DNA of 64,000 bases from Rotaria macrura (Eukaryota; Rotifera; Eurotatoria; Philodinida; Philodinidae): the NCBI GenBank assembly GCA_900239685.1, contig OENT01000216.1, positions 62,001 to 126,000 on the forward strand. Direction: 5' to 3'. The notes beneath the pieces were generated by a model that saw only the letters and a program-made list of their open reading frames with translations, was not told the DNA's origin and did no database searches. This document shows positions 51,655-62,479 of this stretch, one piece after another (the first letter of the stretch is position 1; the number at the start of each line of letters is the position of its first letter). A program made the position numbers and the translations under genes.

Positions 51655-51810
51655 GAATTGAATCCTGATCCCAGTTAGTCAACTCTGTAATGGAGATGAA
51701 GACCATTGGGCCATCTGATGTGTTCGGGCCAGGGAGGGGGCAAAGGTGAGCGTTGTAGGAAGAGTAATAGTTGGAGAATCGGAAAAACTCGCCTGCATAT
51801 TCACATTTAC
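51655..51810. other. GC-richer islet, possible fragment of a dispersed repeat
   Basis: About 155 bp clearly less AT-rich than its surroundings, including GGGCCAGGGAGGGGGCAAAG near 51726-51745. A minus-strand frame crosses it (51470-51826), but no family is recognised. It may be a decayed mobile-element piece or a conserved non-coding block. Confidence 0.3.
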
Positions 51811-52759
51811 TATTTTCGTCGAACATATAAATGAGTTCCCCAAAAGAACTGATGTCTAATTACTTATTATTATCGAATCCTCACATGACTTGAGGTTATC
51901 TATGCAAATTTACTTGTGTCACTCCGTTTCAATTCAACACTATCTATCACTAATGAAAGTAGTTTGTGATACGGATTCACATTCGCGTGCCTTTCTTTGA
52001 TTGCTTGCTATCGTGAAAAAGTTGAATAGTCTGAAAAAAAGAAGATAAGCATCTTGAGAAACGTTTTCTGCACTCATTGTCAAAAAGAACGGTTCGATTT
52101 CGAACAAGAATCGACTCTGCTAATCTTTTTCCGTATACGTGCAATAAATAATATTAATTGTCAAGAGTATAGAAACTAGAAACAATAAGTGAAATTCATC
52201 ATTCATTCTATTATGTGTGAGTCGATAGAACTAGATGTAGATTCATTCTTCCTACGGAAACTTAAATTTTAGAAGAAATTTTTGTTGAAAATAACTTTTT
52301 TTTCAATAGACAAACATGTTAAGATCGAGTTAGGCTGCGGCTGGAGCGTGTCACGTTTTTGACCGACATCGAAAACGATTGGTTTCACTCATGTCTAACT
52401 CTGAATCAATATAGGATAAGTTGTAAAGCTATGAAGATTGGAAGTTATCTTATTACAATCGAACAGATCAAACTCATGTATCTATACTGTAAGCGTTGTT
52501 GTAAGTGTATTTAGATTTTCTGCACCAAGACATAAAAACTAGTGTTATATCGTAATAAAATGGGCACACTTGTATTACAATCTTGTGGATTTCTTTTGAA
52601 TTCTTCTGTGTTGTTCGATCAAATTGAATGTATTTTTGTATCCACTGGTACCAAGGATCAGAAGAACAAAAAATATGTTCAAGTGTTTGGCATTTTACTC
52701 AAAATCAAAATATGTCGTATATTTAGAGTTCGCATCAAAAGTTCACATGTGCTCTAGTG

Positions 52760-54035
52760 AAATCGATCTCGCCGATATCTCTGCAACAATTACTTTGTAA
52801 ATGAAAACACACTGAATCGCATAGGATCCTATAGTTTCATGTCGATTCAACTGATAGTTACATTTGATCCGCCAGCAGAAACGTGACTTAACACTATCAT
52901 CAATCTGGTAAGATCAGTAAGACAGGGTGTTTACGGTATATATGATGTATTTTAAATAAAAAATATAGTTGAGAAAAAGCTAAATTCGAAGTTTCAATTC
53001 ACCTTGATACATTTGTAGAAACCAGCGTCAGGTACTTTTTTTTTGTAGTATAATCGAAGAGTATAATTTTAAATGCACTTATACTCACGAAACGATGCTG
53101 CCAAACTTTCATCTAATTCCTTCATATATATTTCGTTATTATGACCTCTTTCTATAGAATATTTCCCGTCAAGAATTAGAAAAAATTCCCGATAATGTTA
53201 ATATCTACACTTACTTTAATTCTTTGATTGGTTCACAGATTGACTATGCTCTACACAAAGTATTTGGAAAGAGATTTTTCAATATGATCAATGCAAAGAC
53301 TAGTACGATCCCGACGGGTTATCACGAGTGGTGAATTCGTGATATATTTAGCCAAGGAAAATTCACAATGATAGAAAACACCGACATCGATAGAAGATCG
53401 TTGGTCACGGTTTCGGTTAACAATGCGAACCTTTTATTAATATGACAGATGAGAACTGCTATTTGTGCAACTAACGAATACCTGATGCTCTTAGCCCATC
53501 TTGTTTTTGTCTTCAAGTATTTGTGGCATCTCTTGAAGATATGAAATGAACACACTGCAAATTGTAAACATCAGTCTTTTTAGAACTATTTATAATTATA
53601 AAGAGGATGAATTGAATTGTACGGATTCGCGAAATATGTTATTACTCATAATTGATACTTCATCAGATAAAAATGAACCAATCTGTATTTACTTCGAAAT
53701 AAAAAGTAATAATACTGTTTTGAAAATATTTTTTAATAATTCTTGTTCTATGAGAAATATTCTCTCGGAAAATATATGAAAAGTCAGGTTAGTTGAAAAC
53801 AATATCCTTTTTAATGAACCTTGCGTTGTCATCAAGTTAAGTATCAAGATGAGTTGAAATTTTGAATATAGATTTTTTTCAGCGTCAGTGTTTATTTAAA
53901 GTACATCGTTTCTGGGGTAAGTGTATTTTTCATTTACAAAATAGAACTTTTTTGAGAACTATGAAAATAGAAAGCATTTGAATAAGTGAGACGTATATAT
54001 ATATAGCTGTCATAGAAATATCGGCGAGATCGATT
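52760..54035. repeat. inverted 22-nt repeat pair bounding about 1.28 kb
   Basis: AATCGATCTCGCCGATATCTCT at about 52760-52782 recurs inverted at about 54014-54035 with one mismatch. This could be the terminal repeats of a non-autonomous DNA transposon. I see no clear target duplication and no transposase frame between them, so the classification is open. Confidence 0.4.
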
Positions 54036-54867
54036 GAGCAACAATCACGGTGGTAAAAGTGAAAAGTTTTTTAGGAAACTCGATAAGATCTATGTCATTT
54101 GAACAGATGTGAAAGTCAATAATCATAGATTTACGAAGCATAAATGTTTCTCTCTCATGTCGGAGTTCGAGAGGTTTCGATAATTCGTGGAATTTGATGT
54201 TTTAAGAATGGCTTTTAGCAACTTGATTTTGTTTAAGATGACATCTGATGATGCCCTTCATTTTCTTTCGATGTACCATATTTTTGTTTTTTGTTCAACA
54301 TGTAATCGATAAAGACGTTGCGTATATATAAGAGTAGTATTGTGTTCTAAAATTTACCAACCAATTTCGATCGTTGCTTAGTTTCGAGCAAAATAAGATG
54401 CATGACAACAGTTATTTCTCTTCGTGACTTACAGTTCATGTATTTCTTTTTCGACAACATAATCGATTAAAGAAATCAATACGTTAGATAAAATCCAATA
54501 TTCATGCATACTAATGATTTTCCACAGCCCAATTAATTCCATATTACTTGTATAACTCTCATAACAACAACAAAAGAATGTAAGTGGATGAACATAAACA
54601 AAGCATTGATTTACGCTAAAACATTGATTCAATCCATGATGCTTACTTAGAGAGATTTATTAATTGTCCTAATGAATAAAATACAGATTACAAGTTGATT
54701 CTTTATTGAAAAATTATAAAGCAAATAAACGAAAAGCGTTTCTTGTCCGGCAAACAGCTCTAACATAGAATTGACAACGATAATCTTACATAGAATAGGT
54801 AAATTCCGAATAAATCGAAAGTTTATTGAATAAAAAGTATCTTATGTCAAACGATAAGAAAATAGTT

Positions 54868-55509
54868 TTACTCGCGAAAGTCAGGTATATTATCTCGGAG
54901 AGCTTTGATAATTGAATCAATTGAAGGATGATCACCACTGCAGAGGAAAAGGAAATGCATTGAGGCAATATGTATTGAATAAAACTTGTCATATTAGACT
55001 TACTAATCTTTTTGAGGATGAGCTAACCAAACTTTACCATCCTTTGGTCCAACAATATATGTAGCACCTAATTGAAATCCATCACCTTTAAGATTTCCTT
55101 GCACTCCCATTTTTTTCGTTTCATCGTTCCATGATTTTGTCGAACTTGTAAATAAATTAGTTATACCTTTAATCCAGCCTAAATTCGGCAAACCTAATAT
55201 TTGATATGCTTTTTTTCCTTCGTCAATATAAAGATCACCGGAAAAAAATTTTCCTTCTTGAAATTCTTCAACACCGAATCTTTCAAGACCAACGCCAACG
55301 AATCCAACATTATTTTTCTTCAGTAATGAACTTAATTCATTACTTAATTTTAATGCATACGAACGACATAATTGACAGCCAAAACGACGAAAAAATACTA
55401 AAAGTATAGGTTGGACAGAATATAAAGAACGTATTGATACATTAGCATTATCTGATACGCGTGTTACTAATGTAGATCCAATGGTAGAATCTAATTCGTT
55501 CATTGACAT
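54868..55509 (-). CDS. PRXL2B: PRXL2B-like peroxiredoxin (prostamide/prostaglandin F synthase family), 2 exons
   Basis: Exon 1 is 55509-55004 and exon 2 is 54937-54868, joined at phase 2 through TA|GTAAG and CTGCAG|T, giving 191 aa. The thioredoxin-fold active site is FFRRFGCQLCRSYA with C45-x-x-C48, as in the FAM213/PRXL2 group. Then come the family stretches VGFVGVGLERFGVEEF, GKFFSGDLYIDEGKKAY, GVQGNLKGDGFQLGATYIV, and the end KVWLAHPQKDYGDH from the spliced tail. Vertebrate PRXL2B reduces prostaglandin H2 and prostamide H2 using thioredoxin in the cytosol; the substrate here is not known. Without splicing the frame would stop two codons early in the family motif, and the spliced tail restores the usual QKxxGDxxxxxxI pattern. 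Confidence 0.9.
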
Positions 55510-56918
55510 TGAAATTAAGAATATTGTCTATCTAAAAATGGTATCAATGTAAATATCGATTATTCAACAGTAGGCTGACATAAGTGTTTATTAAAACTGA
55601 AAGAAATCTAAGACAGCAACCATCAAATGGCCGATTTGATATTTCAAGAAAATTATTGTTGAAATTTGTATCGTCTATTGATGTTCTTTATGAATTTAAT
55701 AATTATTTTAAAAAACCCCAGAAATCTTTCTATTCAATTTTATTTTTTTCTAACGTTATAGTTGACGACCATTTGAATGTAATCAATCTTATGTTATCAT
55801 TAGTTATAAAACAGCTATGTATTTTCTAATAATTGAATCATAAATAATATCATTTTGATTCTCTAAGATTGACGCTAATCTCAGACTATTTTAAGGTACT
55901 CGGTAGAAATGAAGTAAGTTATTTAAATGTTTTTATCTTTTTATGGTTTTAGAGCTTCTCGGCTGCACACATTGCTCAGTTACTTTACATTACCAAAGTT
56001 TATTGAATCTAATTAGCATTTAGTCTAAGTAACGATCGACGGTAAACTCTTCAGATGAGTAAATTTAAGAATCAAATTTGAAGCACATAAACAAATGATT
56101 TCGCTAAAAAATTCTATTTAAAAATAAATCTTCATTGGAAACAGTAACGTACATACAATGAATCTTAATGAAATCCTATAAAAAAAAATGCGGTCGTCTT
56201 CATGCGCAAACATGTTATTCTAACAATCAACTTTAAATCTACGGCCGTATTTCATGGTCTGACTTTAAAACAGAAATCGCTTTGTAATCAAAAAAATTAA
56301 CGAAAATGAAATCTTTCTTTTCCAAAAGAACTCTTATTTCAAACTGCAATGGATGATGTATAATGACAAAGTATTTTTAGTCATAGAGATTTTATTTTTT
56401 CTACAATGAAATTTTCAAGAAAAAAACCAAGTCTTTCATTGATGCTTCTAAAACCAGAAAACATTCTAAGAATAACAGAATCTACAGAGGAACAATTATT
56501 TCTGCTACTTCAATAAATGTAATTTTACAACAATATGAAATTCACTCCGTTTCTAATGTTGACAAATTTGAGATCATTTTCTTCATGAAAATATGAATTT
56601 AATAGGAGTATTCGGTAAGTCACTGTATTTATAGAAATTTAACGAAACATAATGCATTTATATAAACTCGACGGTTTCTTAGGAAAAAACAATAAAGAAA
56701 ATTTCAAAAGACAAATGAATTCATGATTAATTATGATTGTCAAATTGAACTAGCGAATATGAAAAAAATGTAAAAACAAATTATAAGCAGCAGACATTAT
56801 AGAAAAAAAACACTTTATTTGATAAGATAAGCATGTAAAGCGCTACAAACAACGTCACTCTATAAATATTCATTGGTTATATATGCAACCAAATAGAAGT
56901 TTTACCATTTCACAAACC
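55510..56918. other. divergent intergenic region between PRXL2B-like and CHMP3
   Basis: No gene recognised. TATAAATA near 56861 lies about 58 nt upstream of the CHMP3 start codon and may be its TATA box. Confidence 0.45.
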
Positions 56919-57881
56919 ATGATGAATTTTTTGTTAGGCGGAGATAAACGAACACCCTATGAGAAAGCAAAAGAACAGGTTTTTTAACTTAAAAACGCAT
57001 TAACTAATTAATTCATTCATTTTTTATTAAAATTTCTCGTTTTAAGACACGAGCGATTAGTTCAGAGATTCGACGTGAAAAACGACAAATCGATCGGCAA
57101 ATCACTCGTTAAGTTTCTCATCGTGCTTATGAAATTCAAATAATTTGATTTACTAAATAGAATCTGATCGAGAAATTCAACGTCTTTCAAATGATATTCG
57201 TAAACATGCTTCAAATAATAATGAAGATGCTCTTCGAATAATAGCAAAGGGCATCGTTAAGTAAATGGAATCAATTGTCACAACATTAAACTTGAAAATC
57301 ATTTTCTTTTAAGACTAAAACATGAGAAAAGTCGATTATATTCTGTAAAAGCTAATCTTGATATCATCGATAATGCTGCTAAAAATCAATTAAGTAAGCT
57401 AAATGTTAAATTGAATACTGTAACTACATAAATACTGTTGACACTTTTAGCAAATGTTAAATTAACTGGTGTAATGCAAAAAAGTGCTGAAATAGCAAAT
57501 TCCATGTCAGAATTAATGAAAGTTGAACAATTTCAATCAATATCGAAACAATTTTCAGAAGCATTAATTAAAGTATATATCACGCTTCTATTTTTTATCA
57601 ATTGAAGTGATTGAACTTTAATTCAGATGGGTATTATGAGTGAAATGATGCAGGAAAATTTCGACAATGCTTTCGACAATGATGATATGGAAGAAGACAT
57701 TGATACAGAAATTGAAAAAGTCTTGAGTGAAGTTCTTCCACGTAAGAAAAACAGCATTAACAAGCAAATATTTCAATACAGTTTCTTGTTTTTAGCAGAA
57801 TTTCCTGAAATTCCAGTTGTTCCTTATATTCCAATAGAAGATGACATACTAGAAAAACGTCTTGATGCATTGAGAAGTTGA
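56919..57881 (+). CDS. CHMP3: CHMP3/VPS24, ESCRT-III subunit (7 exons)
   Basis: Exons 56919-56978, 57047-57107, 57161-57260, 57314-57393, 57451-57572, 57627-57741 and 57799-57881 join in phase to 206 aa; the introns are only 53-68 nt. The N-terminal basic helix contains SEIRREKRQIDRQI, as in CHMP3 (IRKEMRVVDRQI). The middle has LYSVKANLD and KSAEIANSMSELMKVEQF, followed by the acidic autoinhibitory part (MMQENFDNAFDNDDMEEDID). The end, LEKRLDALRS, is an MIT-interacting motif matching the human RLATLRS end. CHMP3 co-polymerises with CHMP2 on CHMP4 filaments at endosomes and other necks, and recruits VPS4. Exon 7 has a TAGCAG tandem acceptor. A second in-frame ATG directly follows the first. 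AATAAA lies at 57941. Confidence 0.9.
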
Positions 57882-60375
57882 TTCATTGATTCAAACAATT
57901 TCTCTATTATTTGAACACTTGTTAAGTTTTACTTTTTTAAAATAAAAGAACAGAAAAAGATGTTAATTTTATACAATGATTGTTATCAAATTTTATTTTT
58001 TATCATCTTCTATACATCTTTTATAATTGTATTTGTGGAAAAGAAAAAAAACGTACTGATTTTTTTGTATATGATACTATTGTGTTCCAATTTGACAAAG
58101 GCTGCTTATGATTTGAGAACATCCAAATAATAAGTTTTAATTAAAGATTTTGAAATTTCAATCGATTTGTATTCAGCAATTTAATTTCATAGCTATTTTC
58201 TAAAGGTATGATTCATAAGAATATGTTTGAAAAGCTGTCAATCGAAATTTATTCCAATGTTTAGAAGCCGTAAGTTTTCCAATCACAGGCAGATTTTAAT
58301 TGAAGTCTAATTAGGATGAAATTAAATTGTAAGCAAATGTGATATGAGCTACGGCGTGTTTGATATTGATGTTGTTCTATTGAAGATGATATTCGAGCAA
58401 GTGTTCCCGATCGACCCCGATGTGATCAATCGTTTCCGTTGGTGACGTCTGCGAAGATACTTCTCTTTAAAGTTTGAAAAATATACTCAGTGACTGAACG
58501 TTTGATGTAAGCTATGTGTTTGCAAACAACGTTTTGCTTAAGAAAATCGATAACAAATTTATGTAGGAATTCGTTGTATCATTGTAATCATTCATGTAGT
58601 TTTCATTTGAACACTGACATTTGCATCCTGTCTAATCTTGACACTCCGATCGCAAGAGAATATGTGCGCCAGGTAACGATCTGCTTCAATGCTTTAATTT
58701 GTATTGAGTTAGTGTCGTCGAAAGTTAACACAATTAAAACTACGTATTCTTAATTATATGAGTGATACATAATTCCATATTTATGTTTCACAGCATTTTG
58801 ATACGCGTATAGTAGTATTAATAGAATTGTTGTTTTTTCTTTGCCAATCTTCGTAAAAACGAAGGTCCACATCATGAACGGGAATGCTCGATACCTATTA
58901 AAAATCGGCGGTTTGGCAAGGGGAATTCATTCTACTAATCTCTCTTCCGGCCTCGATGAGCACTCTAACTAAGTTCGTACGCTGACCAGAAATTTTTAAT
59001 CTCAGTGAATAAGTTAAAATATGAAAGATCTTAATTCAAATCAAATCAAAATCCAAAAAGATTTGATTCTCATGTATAACAGTAATTCAATATTTATTGA
59101 ATGTATCACAATTATAGGTAGATGTTTAAGTTGTAAAAAGAAGATGCCAATCAACAAAGGGAATGAGAGTTCTTTTTCTTGTTTTAAATTGAAGATTTCC
59201 ATGCTACTAAGTCGATTGTTAGGATTTGGCGGCGTGTAGGCCCCGAAAATACTAATGAAAATAACAGAAACGAAAAACTTCAGTGTATTTAAGATAAGAT
59301 TTATTGATATCATATCGTCGACACAATGAATATGTAAAAGTAAACATGAACCAACATTGGTTTATCTAAGTTCGTCTTATTTTTTTTCTTCTTATAACAT
59401 ATTTCTTTATTTTTCAAAATAACTTAACCGGAACAAAATGATTCAGTCAAACTTTGTTTTAACATTTACGACAATATGATCATATTGTGTCACGCATAAA
59501 TAATGAATCTCTTCAAATTTTGATTTTTGCTTTCGTCGTTTTCTATACGTCAGACTAAACATGCACGGTTAAACTTTCTACTTCAATGTGCCATGAAATA
59601 TCTAAAACGAATTGCTCGGCTTTACTAACTGCAGTACTCTCTACTTTTTCCAAAGACGTATTGAAAATGAAATCGAAAATCAGGTCATGCCGACACACCT
59701 CATCGATTATTAGTATCACAAAAAAATACGAAATACATGCTCGAGAAGTTTGTAGTACATTAACTTGATTCTATTTGAATCATCCGATAATTTTCTATTA
59801 TTTCAATCTATTGAAAACAATTTCCTAACGTTGTCAAAATAGCATCATTTGAACTTGTATTTTTTTTTCTTATAGTGACAATAGACTCATCTTTCACATT
59901 CATCAATCCATATTTGATGTCAAAATACACTAACCGCAACTAGACGATTGGATATTAGGAGCTGTTAAACATTCAAATTATTATCTGAGATATTCAATAA
60001 AATTTGACAATTCTCAACAATGAAAAAAGAAGATTTCAAAACATTCGTTTCATTTTTGAAATTCTCTTAACTAGTGGCGCTTTGCATAGTAAGTCGAATA
60101 CGAACTGAAAAAATATGCATGTCCATAAAGTTCACAGTGGATAATAAAAAGTGTGCAAGAAATAAGTTAACAGTTAATATCAAGGTACTTAAGAAAAAAA
60201 CTGAGAAATTTTTCCTACATGCTTATTTAGACCGACTATGTTCGATGAATGAAAGCTACGGTAATGAAATTGAGAAGTTCATTATTTATGGGCCGTCAGA
60301 TATGATTGCGTTAATAATTAGTATACATAAAAAACAAAAGCACATATAAATAACGGAATGCAATACTAATTATCA
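57882..60375. other. intergenic stretch
   Basis: No convincing gene. A 33-codon frame at 58344-58445 has codon-like composition but no recognised family. A GC-richer patch lies at about 58850-58990. Confidence 0.45.
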
Positions 60376-62479
60376 TCACACAGTTACACGTAAAGCTTCA
60401 ATCGATTGAAGAATCATCGGATCCTTAAAAAGAAAAAAATAAACAATTCCAAAGATTTCTTCTTTCGTTTATCGATCGAATCGAATGTCTTACTTGCAAA
60501 CAAAGTGATACAAAATCATCGATTGTTATATATCCTTGATGTTTTTGGTCGAATTTTTGAAAGACAACTGTTGTATGTTCTTGAGTAGCTAGTGGATCAT
60601 TTGCAAGATTCGATGAATTACCAAGTAAAGAATAAACAGCACGAATAATCACATAAAAATCCTTGAAGACAGAAAAAAGATTTCCTTTTTGTTTTCTTTT
60701 ATAATGAAATTACAAAGTTAATATTGAAATTCTGACAATAGTATTACTCATGCTGTTCTACTATTCATATAATTACAGTCAAATAAGAAAATGTCTTCTG
60801 TAAATTTACTAGTAATCCTCGAAGACAAACACATTAAAAAAAAGACTAGCCATCAATTGATTAATATTCTAAGTTAGTTTCATCTAATGGTTCGAGTAAG
60901 ATCGAAGCTCAATGTTTTATTGACTCGAATCGATTTCTTTTGTCTAATATTATCATAGAACAGGATTGAAGAAGAACTTACATCTTTTGTCAATCGTCCT
61001 GCTCGTTTAATATCATAGAGTCTAAATATCCATTTAAGTCTATCTTCAATTGTACCACGACATAATGTTGATAAACCAATAAGAAACTCTTCAAACGTTA
61101 AAATACCTGTTGCACGTATTTCAAACGTTGAAAATATTAAATGAGCATATTTTTTTGAATCACCACTTGGAAAAAAATGTCCATAGATAGTTGCAAATGT
61201 TTCTTCATTAACAATACCTTAAAATTATTAAACTAACTCAATAAAAAAAACAACCGGCTCTCGTACAATATTGACTTCATGCAACATACCAGACGGACAT
61301 TCTTGTTTGAAACCTTGATAAATAAGTTGAATTTCTTTTTTATTAAAATTAGTTCGCCGTACTAATTCATCAAGACTGCAAGGTCTATAACGTTTTAAGC
61401 CTTCTGTTAAAGCATCATCATATTCGCTGTCTAAATAAACACAAACAATATTTTAAATCGTTAGTGAGATAATCAAACTATCTGTAAAAACTAATCATAA
61501 CAAGTTTTCCTTGAATTACTTTTCAGTTAGATTATTCTCATGATCGGATTTCAGTCCGATATATTCTATGATTAAAACTAATAAGAATATTCTATTAGTA
61601 AATAGTAATTTAATCAAATCGAGACTATTTCCGTCTGTCAAAGCTATTTAACGAATTTCTTCTTTATGAATTATCGATCACAAACATGAAATTTCTTTGT
61701 AGATTAAAAGACGCCTCGGGTACTCTAGTGTGTCTAATTGAACGTAGTTTTAATACAAAACAAAATGATTGTACTCAAAACATCTTTGAAGATTCGGCAA
61801 GAAATGTTTTGTGTTGTGGATTTACAAAACAGAAGATGTCATTTAGATAAGTGTTTTGTTTTCTTCAACTTTCATGTCTGCATATTTCATGCGAAATAAA
61901 TTTAACTTAATCACAAGCATTACGAGATGTTCATAAAACTGATTTCATCACAAGACATGTTATTTTTGTCTTACAAGATAGCATTGACAATATTCTATAA
62001 TCTTCATTTCTATTCAACAAGTCACAAATTAAAGGCACAAGAACAACTTCGAGCAATATAACACTAATTACATAATAGAGATAATGTAACTTACACATGT
62101 CTTTTTTATTTATTCTCTGTCAGTATAATAAGATGCTGTGTGATACATGTTTCAACATGAACGTATGTTTATCTATTTATGAAAGAAGTTTCTTTTAAGA
62201 AATAGAACAAATTTAAGTGAATCTATTCATCTGCTCTTAAAGACTTTTAGAGTTCTTTTTTTTCTCTCTTGATAAAATGTGAGAATTAATCAAAATGTGT
62301 TCTAGTATTAACAGAGATGCTATGTTATTTAATATTCTATTAGCATGATTTTAATTGGTACTAAAATAAAGTGTTAACTTTATTCTAGTCTAGTTTTTGA
62401 CTTTTCTTAACCGAATGATAAATTTACAATGACTTACAGCAGACGGACGATGAGTATTCGTCCATCGTCGATCATCCAT
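60376..62479 (-). CDS. KChIP/neuronal calcium sensor-like protein with degenerate EF-hands (6 exons)
   Basis: Exons on the minus strand: 62479-62438, 62116-62095 (a 22-nt microexon), 61430-61290, 61217-60982, 60661-60494 and 60423-60376. The phases agree throughout and the total is 218 aa. The last four exons are certain from similarity to Kv-channel-interacting proteins: RRTNFNKKEIQLIYQGFKQECPSG, then VNEETFATIYGHFFPSGDSKKYAHLIF, FEEFLIGLSTLCRGTIEDRL, the fourth EF-hand, and the IL-SIEAL end. KChIPs bind the N-termini of Kv4 channels and other targets in a calcium-dependent way. Here EF loops 2-4 (EIRATGILTFEE, DIKRAGRLTKDD, DQKHQGYITIDD) lack acidic residues at the second and third ligand positions, so calcium binding is probably weak or lost. 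The first two exons are tentative, chosen by phase and splice signals. Confidence 0.82.

Larger units (their letters stand above)
50372..54867. other. gene-poor stretch
   Basis: No recognised gene in about 4.5 kb. It holds a GC-richer islet at about 51655-51810 and a pair of inverted 22-nt repeats at about 52760 and 54035. Frames here are short and of AT-driven composition. Confidence 0.5.

Noticed and set aside
51470-51826. 118-codon minus-strand frame across the GC-richer islet
   Set aside because: The composition changes abruptly inside it, and no splice sites or family support were found; kept only as an islet.
55584-55829. 81-codon frame upstream of the PRXL2B-like gene
   Set aside because: No domain similarity and typical AT-rich amino-acid usage; it overlaps the likely promoter region.
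59041-59313. 90-codon minus-strand hydrophobic frame
   Set aside because: Isoleucine/leucine/phenylalanine-rich chance frame with no family pattern; the opposite strand is also open, as expected from skewed composition.
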